A stretch of 64,000 nt of DNA from Acidobacteriaceae bacterium. GTDB lineage: Bacteria; Acidobacteriota; Terriglobia; Terriglobales; Acidobacteriaceae. Each line of letters opens with the position of its first letter. The stretch's first letter is position 1. Under the pieces are notes generated by a model, which did no database searches, was not told where the DNA came from, and saw only the letters and a program-made list of their open reading frames with translations. Location of the stretch: assembly GCA_030041045.1 (NCBI GenBank), contig JASHOQ010000047.1, forward strand, positions 1 through 64,000, written 5' to 3'. The position numbers and the translations under genes were made by a program. Below are positions 9,003 through 17,828 of this stretch, piece by piece.

Positions 9003-9713
9003 TCAGAGGCTCGCCAGCAAAATGAAAATGAGCGAGTAAACCGGTCCGATGAGCAGATTGAGAATAAACCCGCCCACGAAGATCATCAGCAGGTAACTGA
9101 TCCAGCCGCCGATCCGGTCGTACTGCTGCACGGCGTTGTAGGGCAGAAAATTGCGCACCACGCGGCTGCCGTCGAGCGGCGGAATGGGCAGCAGGTTGAA
9201 GAAGAAGAGCGAGAGATTGATCTCGATGGCCAGAATGGCGAGCACGATCACGGCCTGCAGGTTCGAGGGCGCATTGAGCGCGAGCCGGCCGCGAAAGCTT
9301 TCCACCACCAGTGCATGACCGCTGGGAACGGCGAGGGAGATCACGGCCAGCAAGAGAAAAGCAACCGCCACGAGGACCAGGTTGGAAGCCGGGCCGGCCA
9401 GCGTCACCAGGTTATCGTCGCGAACGATCCTTTTGAAGTTGCGTGTGATCACGGGCGTGGGCTTGGCCCAGCCGATGAGCAGGAAGGGAAGGTTGAATCC
9501 GAAGAACGGCCCAAAGATGATGAGGGCGGGAAAAAGCAGCGTACCCACGGGATCGATGTGGTAGAGCGGGTTCAGGGTGATGCGTCCCTGCATGCGCGCC
9601 GTCTGGTCGCCCAGCCGCGAAGCCATCCACGCGTGGGCGCACTCGTGAAAGCTGAGGGAAAACAACAGCAGAACGAACTCGAAGACGGCAATGAGGAAGG
9701 CGCTCGACGACAA
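9003..9713 (-). CDS. M50 family site-2-type metalloprotease
   Basis: Integral membrane zinc protease of the compact M50B group. HECAH at residues 23-27 is the HExxH zinc site and lies in the first transmembrane span. The second conserved segment NLLPIPPLDGSRV supplies the third ligand Asp. Several hydrophobic spans follow. Length 236 residues with no PDZ domain, so it is not RseP. A GTG at 9749 is possible, but the TTG at 9713 has GGAGA at good spacing and matches the short N-terminus of the family. It follows the acyltransferase gene closely. The substrate is unknown. Confidence 0.88.
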   Translation of the reverse strand: MSSSAFLIAVFEFVLLLFSLSFHECAHAWMASRLGDQTARMQGRITLNPLYHIDPVGTLLFPALIIFGPFFGFNLPFLLIGWAKPTPVITRNFKRIVRDDNLVTLAGPASNLVLVAVAFLLLAVISLAVPSGHALVVESFRGRLALNAPSNLQAVIVLAILAIEINLSLFFFNLLPIPPLDGSRVVRNFLPYNAVQQYDRIGGWISYLLMIFVGGFILNLLIGPVYSLIFILLASL

Positions 9714-9757
9714 ACGATCTCTCCGGGGATGTAAGACCCAGCGTAGCACGCGCGCGT

Positions 9758-10483
9758 TCAGCGGGGATCGGAGGGAAACGCCCCCACGGCCTCGCCTTCG
9801 CCTACGTTCTGCCCGGCCAGCACAATGGCGTGGCTGGCGATGCGTGCTCTGGCGCCAATGTTGGTAGGGGTCAGCTTCACGTTGTCGTAGGCGGCCGGAT
9901 CGCGCGAATAGGAATACACGCGCGCGTAAGAGCCGATGACGGCGTTGTTGCCGATGGCGATGCCGCCGCGGTCGGCCAGCAGCGCGCGCTGGTGGATGAC
10001 CACGCCGTCGCCGATGGACAGGTTGTAACCATACGTGACTTCCACGCCGTGATAGATCCTTACGCCGGTGCCCACACGGGCAAAGATGTGCCGCGCCAGC
10101 ATGCAGCGGAAGCGCAGTCCCAGCCAGTGGTTCAGCCCGATTGGCGAGCGGTCGAACATCTGCCAGAACCAGAGCAGCGGCTTGCGCTCGTTGAGTTTCT
10201 CGCGGTCCGCGTCGGGGAAATGCTCGGCCTCGATGGTCACGTTTTCCGGATCGAGCGACAGGCTTACCACGTTGCCGGGCAGCTCAGAACTCAGCGTCAG
10301 GTTGAGCTTGCCTCCATGCGGACGGCCGAGGTAAAGCTGATAGAGCTGGTCGCGGACCACCTCGGCACGCCGCACCGGCGAGCAGTGCCGCGTGAACTCC
10401 TCGTCGAGGAAGGCGATCCAACGGCGATAAACCTCTTCGGCCTCCGGCGCCGGGTGCGGAAGGCTCTGGTTGGTGTTTGCCAT
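9758..10483 (-). CDS. Left-handed beta-helix (hexapeptide) acyltransferase
   Basis: 241-residue protein whose C-terminal half (about 135-235) is a hexapeptide-repeat beta-helix: GTGVRIYHGVEVTYGYNLSIGDGVVIHQR, then GIAIGNNAVIGSYARVYSY. This fold carries acetyl- or acyl-CoA dependent O-acyltransferases (maltose/galactoside acetyltransferase relatives). The N-terminal half is helical and does not match a family I know. The substrate cannot be told. ATG 10483 was chosen over starts at 10501/10504; none has a strong ribosome site. It sits between yidC and the M50 protease on the same strand. Confidence 0.8.
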   Translation of the reverse strand: MANTNQSLPHPAPEAEEVYRRWIAFLDEEFTRHCSPVRRAEVVRDQLYQLYLGRPHGGKLNLTLSSELPGNVVSLSLDPENVTIEAEHFPDADREKLNERKPLLWFWQMFDRSPIGLNHWLGLRFRCMLARHIFARVGTGVRIYHGVEVTYGYNLSIGDGVVIHQRALLADRGGIAIGNNAVIGSYARVYSYSRDPAAYDNVKLTPTNIGARARIASHAIVLAGQNVGEGEAVGAFPSDPR

Positions 10484-10556
10484 ACGCTTTGGACGATACA
10501 TCAAACCGGGCGGATGCAGCGAGGGGCGCGGCCCAGCCGCAAGCGCGCGCGATCGG

Positions 10557-12377
10557 CTACTTCTTGTTGCGGCGCGCGGCGATGGCGTGCATCTCCTTGC
10601 CCCAGTGGGAGCGGTTGATGAAGATCTGCATCGTGAGCATGATCAGGTTGCCGGTGCACCAGTAGAGAGCCAGCCCCGAGGCGTAGTGCAACAACATGAA
10701 CCCGAAGAAGATGGGCATGGCAAAGGCCATGATGCGCCGCTGCTCGGGGGGCATTCCCGGCGAAGGCGTGATGTACTGGGTGAAAAACATGGTGACGATG
10801 ATGAGGATGGGCAGAATGTAAGTGGGATCGGGTTGCGAAAGGTCGGGCAGCCACAGCCAGTGCGCCTGCCGCAGCTCCACCGTGTATTCAAGCACGCGGA
10901 AATACGGCCAGAGAAGAATCAGCGGCACCAGCATGGGCAGGCAGTTGCCGTACATGTTGACGCCCTCGGCCTTATAGAGCGCCATAATCTCCGTGTTCAT
11001 CTCGGCACGCCGCGGGTCAGTGGCTTTGATGTTCTTGTAGCGATTCTTGATGGCGTTCACCTTGGGCTGGATGCGCATCATCTTGAGCGACGACTTAGTC
11101 ATGGTGATGCGCGTGGGCAAGAGCGCCAGGTTGAAGATGACCGTGGAAATAATGATCGCCCAGCCCCAATTGCCGAGGCCGTGGTTCACCATGAAGCGCA
11201 GAATCAGGTAGAGCGGCTTGGCCAGGAAGGTCATCCAGCCGAATTGGATCAGCGATTCAAGCGACGGGCCGTCGGGTTTGCCCTCGGGACCAATCGCATG
11301 AATCGCCTCAAGAACGCTGGTGGCCTTCGGCCCGGCAAACAGACGCAGGCGCGTGTCGCCGGTGACCGAGCCAATCGCCAAGCCCAGCACGTCGGCGGGA
11401 GTTTTTTTGCTGTTGGGGTCGCTCAGGTTGCTGGACAGCTCAATGGAGTTGTGCAGGGTCACCACCGTGGTGTCGTCGGGGTCGCCGGGCAGAAACGCCG
11501 CAGCAAAATAAAGGTCCATCACCGAGGCATACTGGTAAGGCTCGGTTACGGTGTTGTTGCCGCTCACCTTGGCGGCGGCCAGCGAGTCCTGCTTGCCGTC
11601 AATCGACCAGGCAAAGAACGAAGGCGTTCGTACCTGCGTTCCCTTGTATCCCGCCGAGCGAAACTCCTCCATATCGCCCAGACCGGCCGGCCACTCCACC
11701 AGCGCGCGCACCGGCTCGCCGTTGCGCGTGACCTTGGTCTCCACGGAAATCACATAGCTCGAGTCGAAGTGGATGGTCTTCACCACGTCGACACCGTTCG
11801 CGGCATAGTGGTAGGTCACCGACGAGGGCGCCAGTAGCAGTCCCGTCGTCGTGGGCTGCGTGCCTTCCACGGTCACCTGATAGAGCACCTGGTTCAACTC
11901 CGCGGTCAGCGCCGGCTCATAGGTGAACAGCTCGAGCGGCTGCCCGAAGCGCTCCGACGCCTGCGCCTGCACCAGATCGAGCGGCTTGCCGGAGTTGTCT
12001 TTGTATTTCTTCAGAATCCAATGTTCCACCTGCCCGCCCCGGTTGCTGAGCACGATGCGGTAGAGCTCGTTTTCGACGGTGAGCGTGGTCTCGAGCGACG
12101 CCGTGATGATGGGCGTGGCCACGGGCGGCTTGGCGGTTCCGAGTGCGGGCTGCGCCGCGCCAGCGCCCGGCGTTTGCGCCGCCGGTTGCGAAGGCTGAGC
12201 GGCCTGCTGCTGCGACTGCGCCGGCTGATTCTGCGGCGCGGGCCGGTTGTACATGTATTCGTAGCCGAAGAAAACCAGAAGCAGCAGGAGCATGAACATC
12301 ATGCTGGAGCGCATATCGCCGCCCCCGCCGCCGCCGGGTGAAGACCCCTGAAGGTTGGGATTTTGAATTTCGGGCAA
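10557..12377 (-). CDS. yidC: Membrane protein insertase YidC
   Basis: Oxa1/YidC insertase that places proteins in the inner membrane alone or with SecYEG. The 606 residues include an N-terminal span near 24-42, a Gln/Pro/Ala-rich linker, a large periplasmic domain (about 90-370) and the conserved C-terminal helices (FNLALLPTRITMTKSSLKMMRIQPK, then the FxxxxFxxxPxxLxxYW-type end). A basic tail follows. The start is TTG at 12377, supported by the conserved opening MPEIQNPN; an ATG 21 codons later is less likely. It is the last gene of the rpmH-rnpA-yidD-yidC block. Confidence 0.97.
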   Translation of the reverse strand: MPEIQNPNLQGSSPGGGGGGDMRSSMMFMLLLLLVFFGYEYMYNRPAPQNQPAQSQQQAAQPSQPAAQTPGAGAAQPALGTAKPPVATPIITASLETTLTVENELYRIVLSNRGGQVEHWILKKYKDNSGKPLDLVQAQASERFGQPLELFTYEPALTAELNQVLYQVTVEGTQPTTTGLLLAPSSVTYHYAANGVDVVKTIHFDSSYVISVETKVTRNGEPVRALVEWPAGLGDMEEFRSAGYKGTQVRTPSFFAWSIDGKQDSLAAAKVSGNNTVTEPYQYASVMDLYFAAAFLPGDPDDTTVVTLHNSIELSSNLSDPNSKKTPADVLGLAIGSVTGDTRLRLFAGPKATSVLEAIHAIGPEGKPDGPSLESLIQFGWMTFLAKPLYLILRFMVNHGLGNWGWAIIISTVIFNLALLPTRITMTKSSLKMMRIQPKVNAIKNRYKNIKATDPRRAEMNTEIMALYKAEGVNMYGNCLPMLVPLILLWPYFRVLEYTVELRQAHWLWLPDLSQPDPTYILPILIIVTMFFTQYITPSPGMPPEQRRIMAFAMPIFFGFMLLHYASGLALYWCTGNLIMLTMQIFINRSHWGKEMHAIAARRNKK

Positions 12378-12412
12378 AGGTTACTCTCTGTCGGTGCAGG
12401 CGGCGGCGCGGG

Positions 12413-12739
12413 TCAGCCGCTCTTTCTTATGGTAAAGGCTGGGGGCACAGGTCTGGCACCGCTACCGTCGCCCTGGGGGGTATGAGCATGTTCGCGGATA
12501 TCTTTGCCTGCTGGTGCGCCGGGCACCGGATCAAGACCTCCGGGCGAAAAGGGATGGCAGCGCAGCAGCCTCCAGCAGGCGAGCGCGCTGCCGCGCAGCG
12601 GACCGTGTGCGGCAATAGCCGCGGCCGCATACTCCGAGCACGTGGGCAGGAATTTGCATCCGCCCGGGCTCACGGCATGCAAGGCCGGCGAGAGCCAGCG
12701 CTTGTAAAAAGCCAGAATGGCAAGGAGCAGGCGAGTCAT
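12413..12739 (-). CDS. yidD: Membrane protein insertion efficiency factor YidD
   Basis: Small amphipathic protein associated with YidC. The conserved core [21 protein letters not shown] and [17 protein letters not shown] is complete. At 108 residues it is longer than the common 70-85 because of a variable tail. Its ATG overlaps the rnpA stop (ATGA), so the two are translationally coupled. Confidence 0.96.
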   Translation of the reverse strand: MTRLLLAILAFYKRWLSPALHAVSPGGCKFLPTCSEYAAAAIAAHGPLRGSALACWRLLRCHPFSPGGLDPVPGAPAGKDIREHAHTPQGDGSGARPVPPAFTIRKSG

Positions 12740-13173
12740 GGTTCAGGCCTCGCCAGCGGACGCTTGTCTTCCTCGGAAACTGCCCTGCGTCCGGCTTCGG
12801 CATTGGCCACTTCCAGAATACGCACGACCTCTGCCTCAAGTTTCGCAAATTCCATGGTGAGCACGGCGCGGCGGGGATGAAGGATCAGGTCGAATCCCTG
12901 GGGGAGCAGCTCCGCGTGGCGCCGCAGGGCCTCGCGCATGCGCCGCTTGATGCGGTTGCGCTCATGCGCTTTGCCCAGCACCTTGCCCGCGGTAAGGCCG
13001 ACGCGCGAAGCCGGCGCCGTCCTCTGGGCCTGCGGTTGCGCCGCCAGAAACCAGCTCATGGAGGCCGATTGGCGCTTGCGCGCCGCCGCGTAGGCGCGCT
13101 GGAAATCAGAGTGCTTGCGCAGCCGGAATCCTTTGAGCGTCTTACGCCGCCCAGGGTTTTCTTCGAGATTCAT
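12736..13173 (-). CDS. rnpA: Ribonuclease P protein component
   Basis: Protein subunit of RNase P, which matures the 5' end of tRNAs. The signature [13 protein letters not shown] (about 73-86) and the preceding [14 protein letters not shown] are intact. At 145 residues it is slightly long because of a C-terminal tail. It lies between rpmH and yidD in the canonical order. The N-terminal [13 protein letters not shown] extension is variable in the family. Confidence 0.96.
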   Translation of the reverse strand: MNLEENPGRRKTLKGFRLRKHSDFQRAYAAARKRQSASMSWFLAAQPQAQRTAPASRVGLTAGKVLGKAHERNRIKRRMREALRRHAELLPQGFDLILHPRRAVLTMEFAKLEAEVVRILEVANAEAGRRAVSEEDKRPLARPEP

Positions 13174-13307
13174 GGAATGGCTTTCGTGGACCGGCGTTCC
13201 TCAAATTACTCGTACCGGAGAGCCTTCCCGCGAAGGGACCACGGGGAACACATCTCTTGCTTGGAGATGCATTGCAAAGGCGAAGGGCTAGGGGCGCGCG
13301 CTAATCG

Positions 13308-13463
13308 CTAATCGCGATGGCCGGCGCTTACAGAAACCCGCTTGCGGCCCGCGGCACGGCGGCGGCTGAGCACGGCGGCGCCGGACTTGGTTTTCATGCG
13401 CGCCCTGAATCCGTGTGTCTTCACGCGGTGGCGGCGGTTGGGTTGAAATGTGCGCTTCGGCAT
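13308..13463 (-). CDS. rpmH: 50S ribosomal protein L34
   Basis: A 51-residue basic protein that starts [20 protein letters not shown] and contains the L34 hallmark [27 protein letters not shown] ribosome site lies about 10 bp before the ATG at 13463. It heads the rnpA-yidD-yidC run. A minus-strand -10 box (TATACT, 13517-13522) about 55 bp upstream is a plausible promoter. Confidence 0.97.
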   Translation of the reverse strand: MPKRTFQPNRRHRVKTHGFRARMKTKSGAAVLSRRRAAGRKRVSVSAGHRD

Positions 13464-13997
13464 CGAGCTGCGCTCCTCTTTCTCCTGGGAAAAATCTCCG
13501 TCTTGACTGACTCTTCGAGTATACCCGAGCGGAGAATTCGTTTCCAGTCATCGGCGTGCGCGGCTCTGGCAACCCGAAGCCGTGCCATCGCGCATCCAAG
13601 TCGATGAGGCAGCGTACTTCCTCTCAACGCCCTACAATAAATCGCTTCTCTCCGTTTCCCGCAGTGACTCTGGTAACCCTGCGCGGCTGGATTCACCAAC
13701 CTTGGTGCAACTGCTTGCAACCGAAAAAAACAATGTGAAAGAGACGTTGCATTGATCTCCAGATGTGCTACTATCGGGACCGTTCAAGAAAGTTTCACGC
13801 GCTGTCCTTCGGGACAGTTGTTGACCCAGGCCCCAAGAGTTCGATCTTCAGGGGCAGACCAGCGGCATACAGCTATTCGGGCTTCAGGGAATTTGCGACG
13901 CAAAGCCTCGCGCTTTGCGCCTTGAGAGAGCCGTTGCCCGAAAGCCAACAAGAACAGCCTGGCTCCCCCCAGGGAAACACAGGCAAGGATAAGTACG
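13464..13997. other. rpmH-dnaA divergent intergenic region
   Basis: 534 bp without a gene. This is where the chromosomal origin lies in many bacteria, but I see no match to the DnaA box TTATCCACA on either strand and no strongly AT-rich unwinding tract. It holds a candidate dnaA promoter and a weak rpmH -10. Confidence 0.6.
13747..13774 (+). promoter_or_regulatory. Candidate dnaA promoter
   Basis: TTGCAT (13747-13752) and TACTAT (13769-13774) are separated by 16 bp, a reasonable sigma-70 arrangement about 220 bp before dnaA. The implied long leader is unverified. Confidence 0.5.
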
Positions 13998-15410
13998 ATG
14001 GCACTTGCAACTTCGCCGGCTTCGGCACCCAATCCCTGGCTTCAAATTCTCGCAGCTCTGGAAAAGAAAGTCATCCGGCAGTCTTTCGAGACCTGGCTCA
14101 AACCCACGCGCTACAGTCATGCCGCCGGCCGCACCCTTTACGTGCGCGTGCCTTCGCCGGAGTTCCAGCACATCGGCGACAAGTACAGCGACCTGATTCA
14201 GGAAGCGATCGATTCGCAGGCGCTTGAATTCGACGATGTGAGCTTCGTGACCGCCGAGGAGGACCCGTCGGTTCCTCCACAGCGCAGGGACGGCGGCTTC
14301 GGGCCGGTTGCTTCGCACGCGCCCACGGCGCCTCCGCCGCCCGCGGCGCCGGCGCGCTCGCCGGAGCAGGGACGTTTCGACTGGTCGACCGCGGCGCAGC
14401 TCAATCCGCGCTACACCTTCGACAATTTTGTCATCGGCAACGGAAACCAGTTCGCGCGTGCCGCGGCGCTGGCCGTGGCCGAGCGTCCTTCGCGCGCCTA
14501 CAATCCGCTCTTCCTCTATGGCGGCGTGGGCATGGGCAAGACCCACCTGATGCATGCCATCGGCCACGAGGTGAAGCGCCGCCAGCCGGCGGCCAACATC
14601 TGCTACGTCTCCGCGGAAAAATTCACCAACGAGATGATCAACTCCATCCGCAACGACCGCATGACCAGCTTTCGCGACCGCTTCCGCACCGTGGACGTGC
14701 TGCTCATCGACGACATCCAGTTCATCTCCCAGAAAGAGCGCACGCAGGAGGAGTTCTTCCACACCTTCAACGCGCTGCACGAGAGCATGAAGCAGGTGGT
14801 CATCGCTTCAGACCGCCCGCCCAAGGAGCTGACCGAGATTGAGGAACGGCTGCGCTCGCGCTTCGAGTGGGGCCTCATCGCCGACATCCAGCCGCCCGAC
14901 CTTGAAACCAAGGTAGCCATCCTGCAGAAAAAAGCCGAGAGCGAACAGGTGCAGTTGCCGACCGACGTCGCGCTCTTTGTTGCCTCGAATGTGCGCACCA
15001 ACGTGCGCGAGCTCGAGGGCGCGCTGGTGCGGCTGATTGCCTGGTGCCAGAGCTACAAGATGGAGATCACGCTCGCCGCCACGCAGCAGTGCCTGAAGCA
15101 GTTCATCGACATGCAGGTGCGCAAGATCACCATCGACGCCATTCAGCGCGCCGTGGCCGAGCAGTTCGGCATGCGCGTGGCCGACCTGAAGCAGAAGAAC
15201 AATTCGCGCAACGTGGTGGTGCCGCGGCAGATCGCCATGTATCTGGCCAAGCAGATGACCGAAGCCAGTTTGCCGGAAATCGGCCGCCAGTTCGGCAACA
15301 AACACCACACCACGGTGATGCATTCGATCGGCAAGATCGACGAGCAGCGCCGCAACGACAAGGACCTGCACCGCACGCTGAACAAGCTGCAGGACCTGCT
15401 GAACGCGTAA
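13998..15410 (+). CDS. dnaA: Chromosomal replication initiator DnaA
   Basis: AAA+ ATPase that opens the origin. Domain I (1-80), a Pro/Ala-rich linker, the ATPase core with Walker A GGVGMGKTH (174-182) and Walker B LLIDDIQF (about 235), and the domain IV signature LPEIGRQFGNKHHTTVMHSI near 425-445 are all present; 470 residues is normal. ATG 13998 has AAGGA 8 bp upstream. Unlike many genomes, dnaN and recF do not follow; the next genes are convergent. Confidence 0.98.
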   Translation: MALATSPASAPNPWLQILAALEKKVIRQSFETWLKPTRYSHAAGRTLYVRVPSPEFQHIGDKYSDLIQEAIDSQALEFDDVSFVTAEEDPSVPPQRRDGGFGPVASHAPTAPPPPAAPARSPEQGRFDWSTAAQLNPRYTFDNFVIGNGNQFARAAALAVAERPSRAYNPLFLYGGVGMGKTHLMHAIGHEVKRRQPAANICYVSAEKFTNEMINSIRNDRMTSFRDRFRTVDVLLIDDIQFISQKERTQEEFFHTFNALHESMKQVVIASDRPPKELTEIEERLRSRFEWGLIADIQPPDLETKVAILQKKAESEQVQLPTDVALFVASNVRTNVRELEGALVRLIAWCQSYKMEITLAATQQCLKQFIDMQVRKITIDAIQRAVAEQFGMRVADLKQKNNSRNVVVPRQIAMYLAKQMTEASLPEIGRQFGNKHHTTVMHSIGKIDEQRRNDKDLHRTLNKLQDLLNA

Positions 15411-15423
15411 GGGCAGCGGGGCA

Positions 15424-15457
15424 GCAAGTCAGCGAGTCGGCGATTCAGCAAGTCAGC
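15424..15457. repeat. Octamer tandem repeat (GCRAGTCA)
   Basis: Four consecutive degenerate 8-mers (GCAAGTCA, GCGAGTCG, GCGATTCA, GCAAGTCA) just after dnaA, running directly into a terminator hairpin. The same octamer recurs six times at 55125-55172. Confidence 0.7.
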
Positions 15458-15486
15458 AAAAAGCCCGCGCAATCGCGCGGGCTTTT
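15458..15486 (+). terminator. Intrinsic terminator after dnaA
   Basis: A 12-bp stem of AAAAGCCCGCGC with GCGCGGGCTTTT and a 4-base loop, A-rich on one side and T-rich on the other, so it can work on both strands. It lies 48 bp after the dnaA stop. Confidence 0.85.
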
Positions 15487-15530
15487 ACGCGTCAGAGCCT
15501 GATGTCCTTGGAATCTTTATACTGACTGCC

Positions 15531-15642
15531 CCTGTCATTCTGAACGAACGGGGCCCCAAACGCACCCCGGCGTCTCCAAAGGGCGATGTTTGTTCTTTGG
15601 GGTGGAGTTTGGGGGTGGTGAGTGAAGAATCTGCGGTTGCCT
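15531..15642. repeat. GTCATTC...GAATCTGC hairpin repeat
   Basis: Begins TGTCATTCTGAACGAA and ends GTGAAGAATCTGCGG, the ends of an interspersed repeat type common in bacterial genomes of this kind. Inside, CCCCAAAC-g-CACCCC (15554-15568) pairs with GGGGTG-ga-GTTTGGGG (15599-15614), a 14-bp stem. No gene overlaps it. Confidence 0.6.
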
Positions 15643-15743
15643 TTTTTTAGGAATTTCTGGGAAGTTCCCGGCAGAGCCCTCTGTCTTCGCAACGGCAATT
15701 GAGCGAAGCAGCCCGCAATCTTTTGAGTGCAGGCTTTTTCCTT

Positions 15744-16064
15744 TTACGGATGATTCTCACCTGCGACACTCCATCCAAATTCGGCATGGACTCGCTTGAA
15801 GCAAGTTCTGCAAACCCAAGTGTATTTTCCATCCTTGTCCTCGGCATAGTATGCGTGCCGGTAACAGCCCCGGTCACCGGGGTTTACCTCCGAGAATCGA
15901 TCTCGATAATTGCACACGCACGCGTTACAAAATGGGCAATGGTCGTGCGTCCAATCCTCGCGATATTTATCCCATCGCTTCCACGCAAACGGCGTATCGC
16001 GCCAGTGCACGGCATTCCGATGCCACCCTTCCGGTAATACATCGAGGTCTCGTATATCGCGCAT
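15744..16064 (-). CDS. Small Cys-rich (zinc-ribbon-like) protein, unknown function
   Basis: A 106-residue protein with two CxxC-type knuckles: CPFCNACVC near residues 43-51 and CRTC near 84-87, embedded in aromatic, charged sequence (EGWHRNAVHWRD, FAWKRWDKYREDW). This suggests one bound zinc. The start at 16064 has AGGA 6 bp upstream and lies 11 bp beyond the stop of the nucleoside hydrolase gene, so the two are probably co-transcribed. I recognise no named family. Confidence 0.75.
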   Translation of the reverse strand: MRDIRDLDVLPEGWHRNAVHWRDTPFAWKRWDKYREDWTHDHCPFCNACVCNYRDRFSEVNPGDRGCYRHAYYAEDKDGKYTWVCRTCFKRVHAEFGWSVAGENHP

Positions 16065-16075
16065 GGCGTCCTGCT

Positions 16076-17116
16076 CTAGTGGCTCATCAGTTCTACGAAC
16101 ATCTTCTGAAACTTCTCGAGATCGAGGTCCAGCTGCGCGTGGACGAGCCGCACATCCGTCTGCGGCTTCAATTTTTCTGTCCACGTGAGCGTGTCGCCGT
16201 AGCTCGGCCCGTGGCTCAGGTCCACGTCCATGTAAACCGTCTCTTCTTTGGTGATGATGGTGGGATCGAGCCAGGCGCAGGCGGTCAGCTCATCCCACAT
16301 ATAGGAGCGCGGCTGGCTCCATCGCGCGATGTAGCGCGCCGCAGGCGTGTCGGCCTTCGCGATCGCGTCCAATACGGCTTGCGTGAAGGGCGCCTTGAGC
16401 GAGACATCGGCCGTGGTTGCCTCAACGCTGGGCCACGCGGCGTGGAGCACGATGTGCGCAGCCTCGGGATCGAACCAGAAATTGAACTCGTGGCGCGGAT
16501 CGGTGGCGAACTCGGGATCGGAGGTCTGCGGATTCAGGCTGCTGCCCATCAACACAATGCCCTTGGCCAGCGCCGCAAACCCGGGATCGAGACTGACGGC
16601 CAGGGCAATGTTGGACAGCGGCCCGGCGGCATAGATGGTCACCTGGTGCGGATGTGCGCGCACCTGGCGAATGAGAAAATGCGCCGCATCCTCTTCGACG
16701 GGCTTCGTCGTTGGCTCGCCCTCGGGAAGCTCCTGCGCAGGTTTCTGGCCCCATGCGCCCAGCCAATCGGCCTTGCCGCCGATCTGCTCCAGAAGCTCGG
16801 TCTCTGCAAACGAGCGCACCAGCGGGCCCTCGGCGCCCCGGGCCACAGGAATGTTCCGGTGGTTTGTCAGCTCCAGCATGCGTAGCGTGTGCCGCGTCTC
16901 CTCTTCCATCCAGCCGTCGCCGGTCACCATGGTAATGCCCAACACCTCAACGTCCGGGGCCTGCAGCAAGGCCAGGATGGACATCTGGTCGGTCCCGCCC
17001 GGCCCTGCGCCATCCTGATCGATGAGCACAAGCCGCGGCTGCGCATAGACGGCCGCAGCGCAAGCCGCCATCGACGCAAGCAAGCAGAAAAAGAACATTC
17101 TCACGGAATGAGCCAT
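16076..17116 (-). CDS. Exported nucleoside hydrolase (IunH/URH family)
   Basis: Hydrolyses the N-glycosidic bond of nucleosides. An N-terminal signal peptide (about 1-25, MFFFCLLASMAACAAAVYA) implies export. The Asp-rich calcium site is present in a variant form, VLIDQDGAGPGGTDQ, instead of the usual DTDPGxDD, and TIYAAGPLSNIALAV matches the second conserved segment. 346 residues is about family length. ATG 17116 was preferred over 17146 because it directly precedes the signal peptide. It belongs to the minus-strand run TolC-Jag-hydrolase-Cys protein. The nucleoside preferred cannot be told. Confidence 0.88.
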   Translation of the reverse strand: MAHSVRMFFFCLLASMAACAAAVYAQPRLVLIDQDGAGPGGTDQMSILALLQAPDVEVLGITMVTGDGWMEEETRHTLRMLELTNHRNIPVARGAEGPLVRSFAETELLEQIGGKADWLGAWGQKPAQELPEGEPTTKPVEEDAAHFLIRQVRAHPHQVTIYAAGPLSNIALAVSLDPGFAALAKGIVLMGSSLNPQTSDPEFATDPRHEFNFWFDPEAAHIVLHAAWPSVEATTADVSLKAPFTQAVLDAIAKADTPAARYIARWSQPRSYMWDELTACAWLDPTIITKEETVYMDVDLSHGPSYGDTLTWTEKLKPQTDVRLVHAQLDLDLEKFQKMFVELMSH

Positions 17117-17134
17117 CGGTATACGCTTCACGCG

Positions 17135-17176
17135 TTCACTGTTCACTGATCACTGGCCACTGATCACTGGCCACTG
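17135..17176. repeat. 14-bp tandem repeat
   Basis: Two exact copies of CACTGATCACTGGC (17144-17171) plus a partial third and a degenerate unit on the left, filling the gap between the Jag-like gene and the nucleoside hydrolase. Confidence 0.75.
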
Positions 17177-17179
17177 TTT

Positions 17180-17731
17180 TCACCGCCGTCCAAACCCTCT
17201 CGGCTTCACCGCCGGCATTACCGGCAGATTGGTCTTGCCCTCGGGATAGATGACCAGGAAGCGGTTCGGCCCTTCGCCCATGCTCGCCGACTCCACGCCC
17301 TCAAGGTCGCGGCAGGCCAGGTGCAAAAGCCGCCGTTCGCGGCTGTTCATGGGCGGAAAGCTGTAAGGCACGCCGGTGGAACGCACCTTTTCCGCGGCCG
17401 TTTCCGCCGCCAGCCTGAGCTCCTGCTCACGCAGCGCCTTGAAATTCCCGGCGTCGAAGCTCACGGCGCCGTACTCGCGCTGATCGAGGCGCAGAATCTG
17501 CGCCGCGATGGTTTCGAGCGCGCGCAGCAGCTCGCCGTTGTGCTGGATCACCAGCGGCACGTCCGGCCCGGCCAGCTCCACGTTGATCTGGCTCGACCCC
17601 GCACTTTCGGAGTCGCTCGCGCCTTCACCCGCCGTGATGCGGTACTTCAGGCGCAGTCCGCCCAGCTTGTTCAATGCGTTGAGGAATCCGGCAATCTTCT
17701 GCGCGCCCGCCTGCAGGTCGTCGATTGGCAT
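17180..17731 (-). CDS. Jag-like KH/R3H RNA-binding protein
   Basis: 183 residues with a KH-like middle (LVIQHNGELLRALETIAAQIL) and a C-terminal R3H domain (about 100-170) whose motif appears as FPPMNSRERRLLHLACRD, matching the R-x3-H type of SpoIIIJ-associated proteins. Such proteins bind RNA and usually sit next to yidC; here it is about 5 kb away, after tolC. The N-terminal Jag_N domain is absent. ATG 17731 was chosen because the longer frame upstream overlaps tolC and looks non-coding. Confidence 0.82.
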   Translation of the reverse strand: MPIDDLQAGAQKIAGFLNALNKLGGLRLKYRITAGEGASDSESAGSSQINVELAGPDVPLVIQHNGELLRALETIAAQILRLDQREYGAVSFDAGNFKALREQELRLAAETAAEKVRSTGVPYSFPPMNSRERRLLHLACRDLEGVESASMGEGPNRFLVIYPEGKTNLPVMPAVKPRGFGRR

Positions 17732-17828
17732 AAGAATCAAGTATCGCAGAGCCGGGCGGCATGCGCAGGCTATGCGGCGGGAAAATCGATTCGCTTCAAA
17801 CGGAGCCGCGAAGGCCCCAAGCGGGCGT

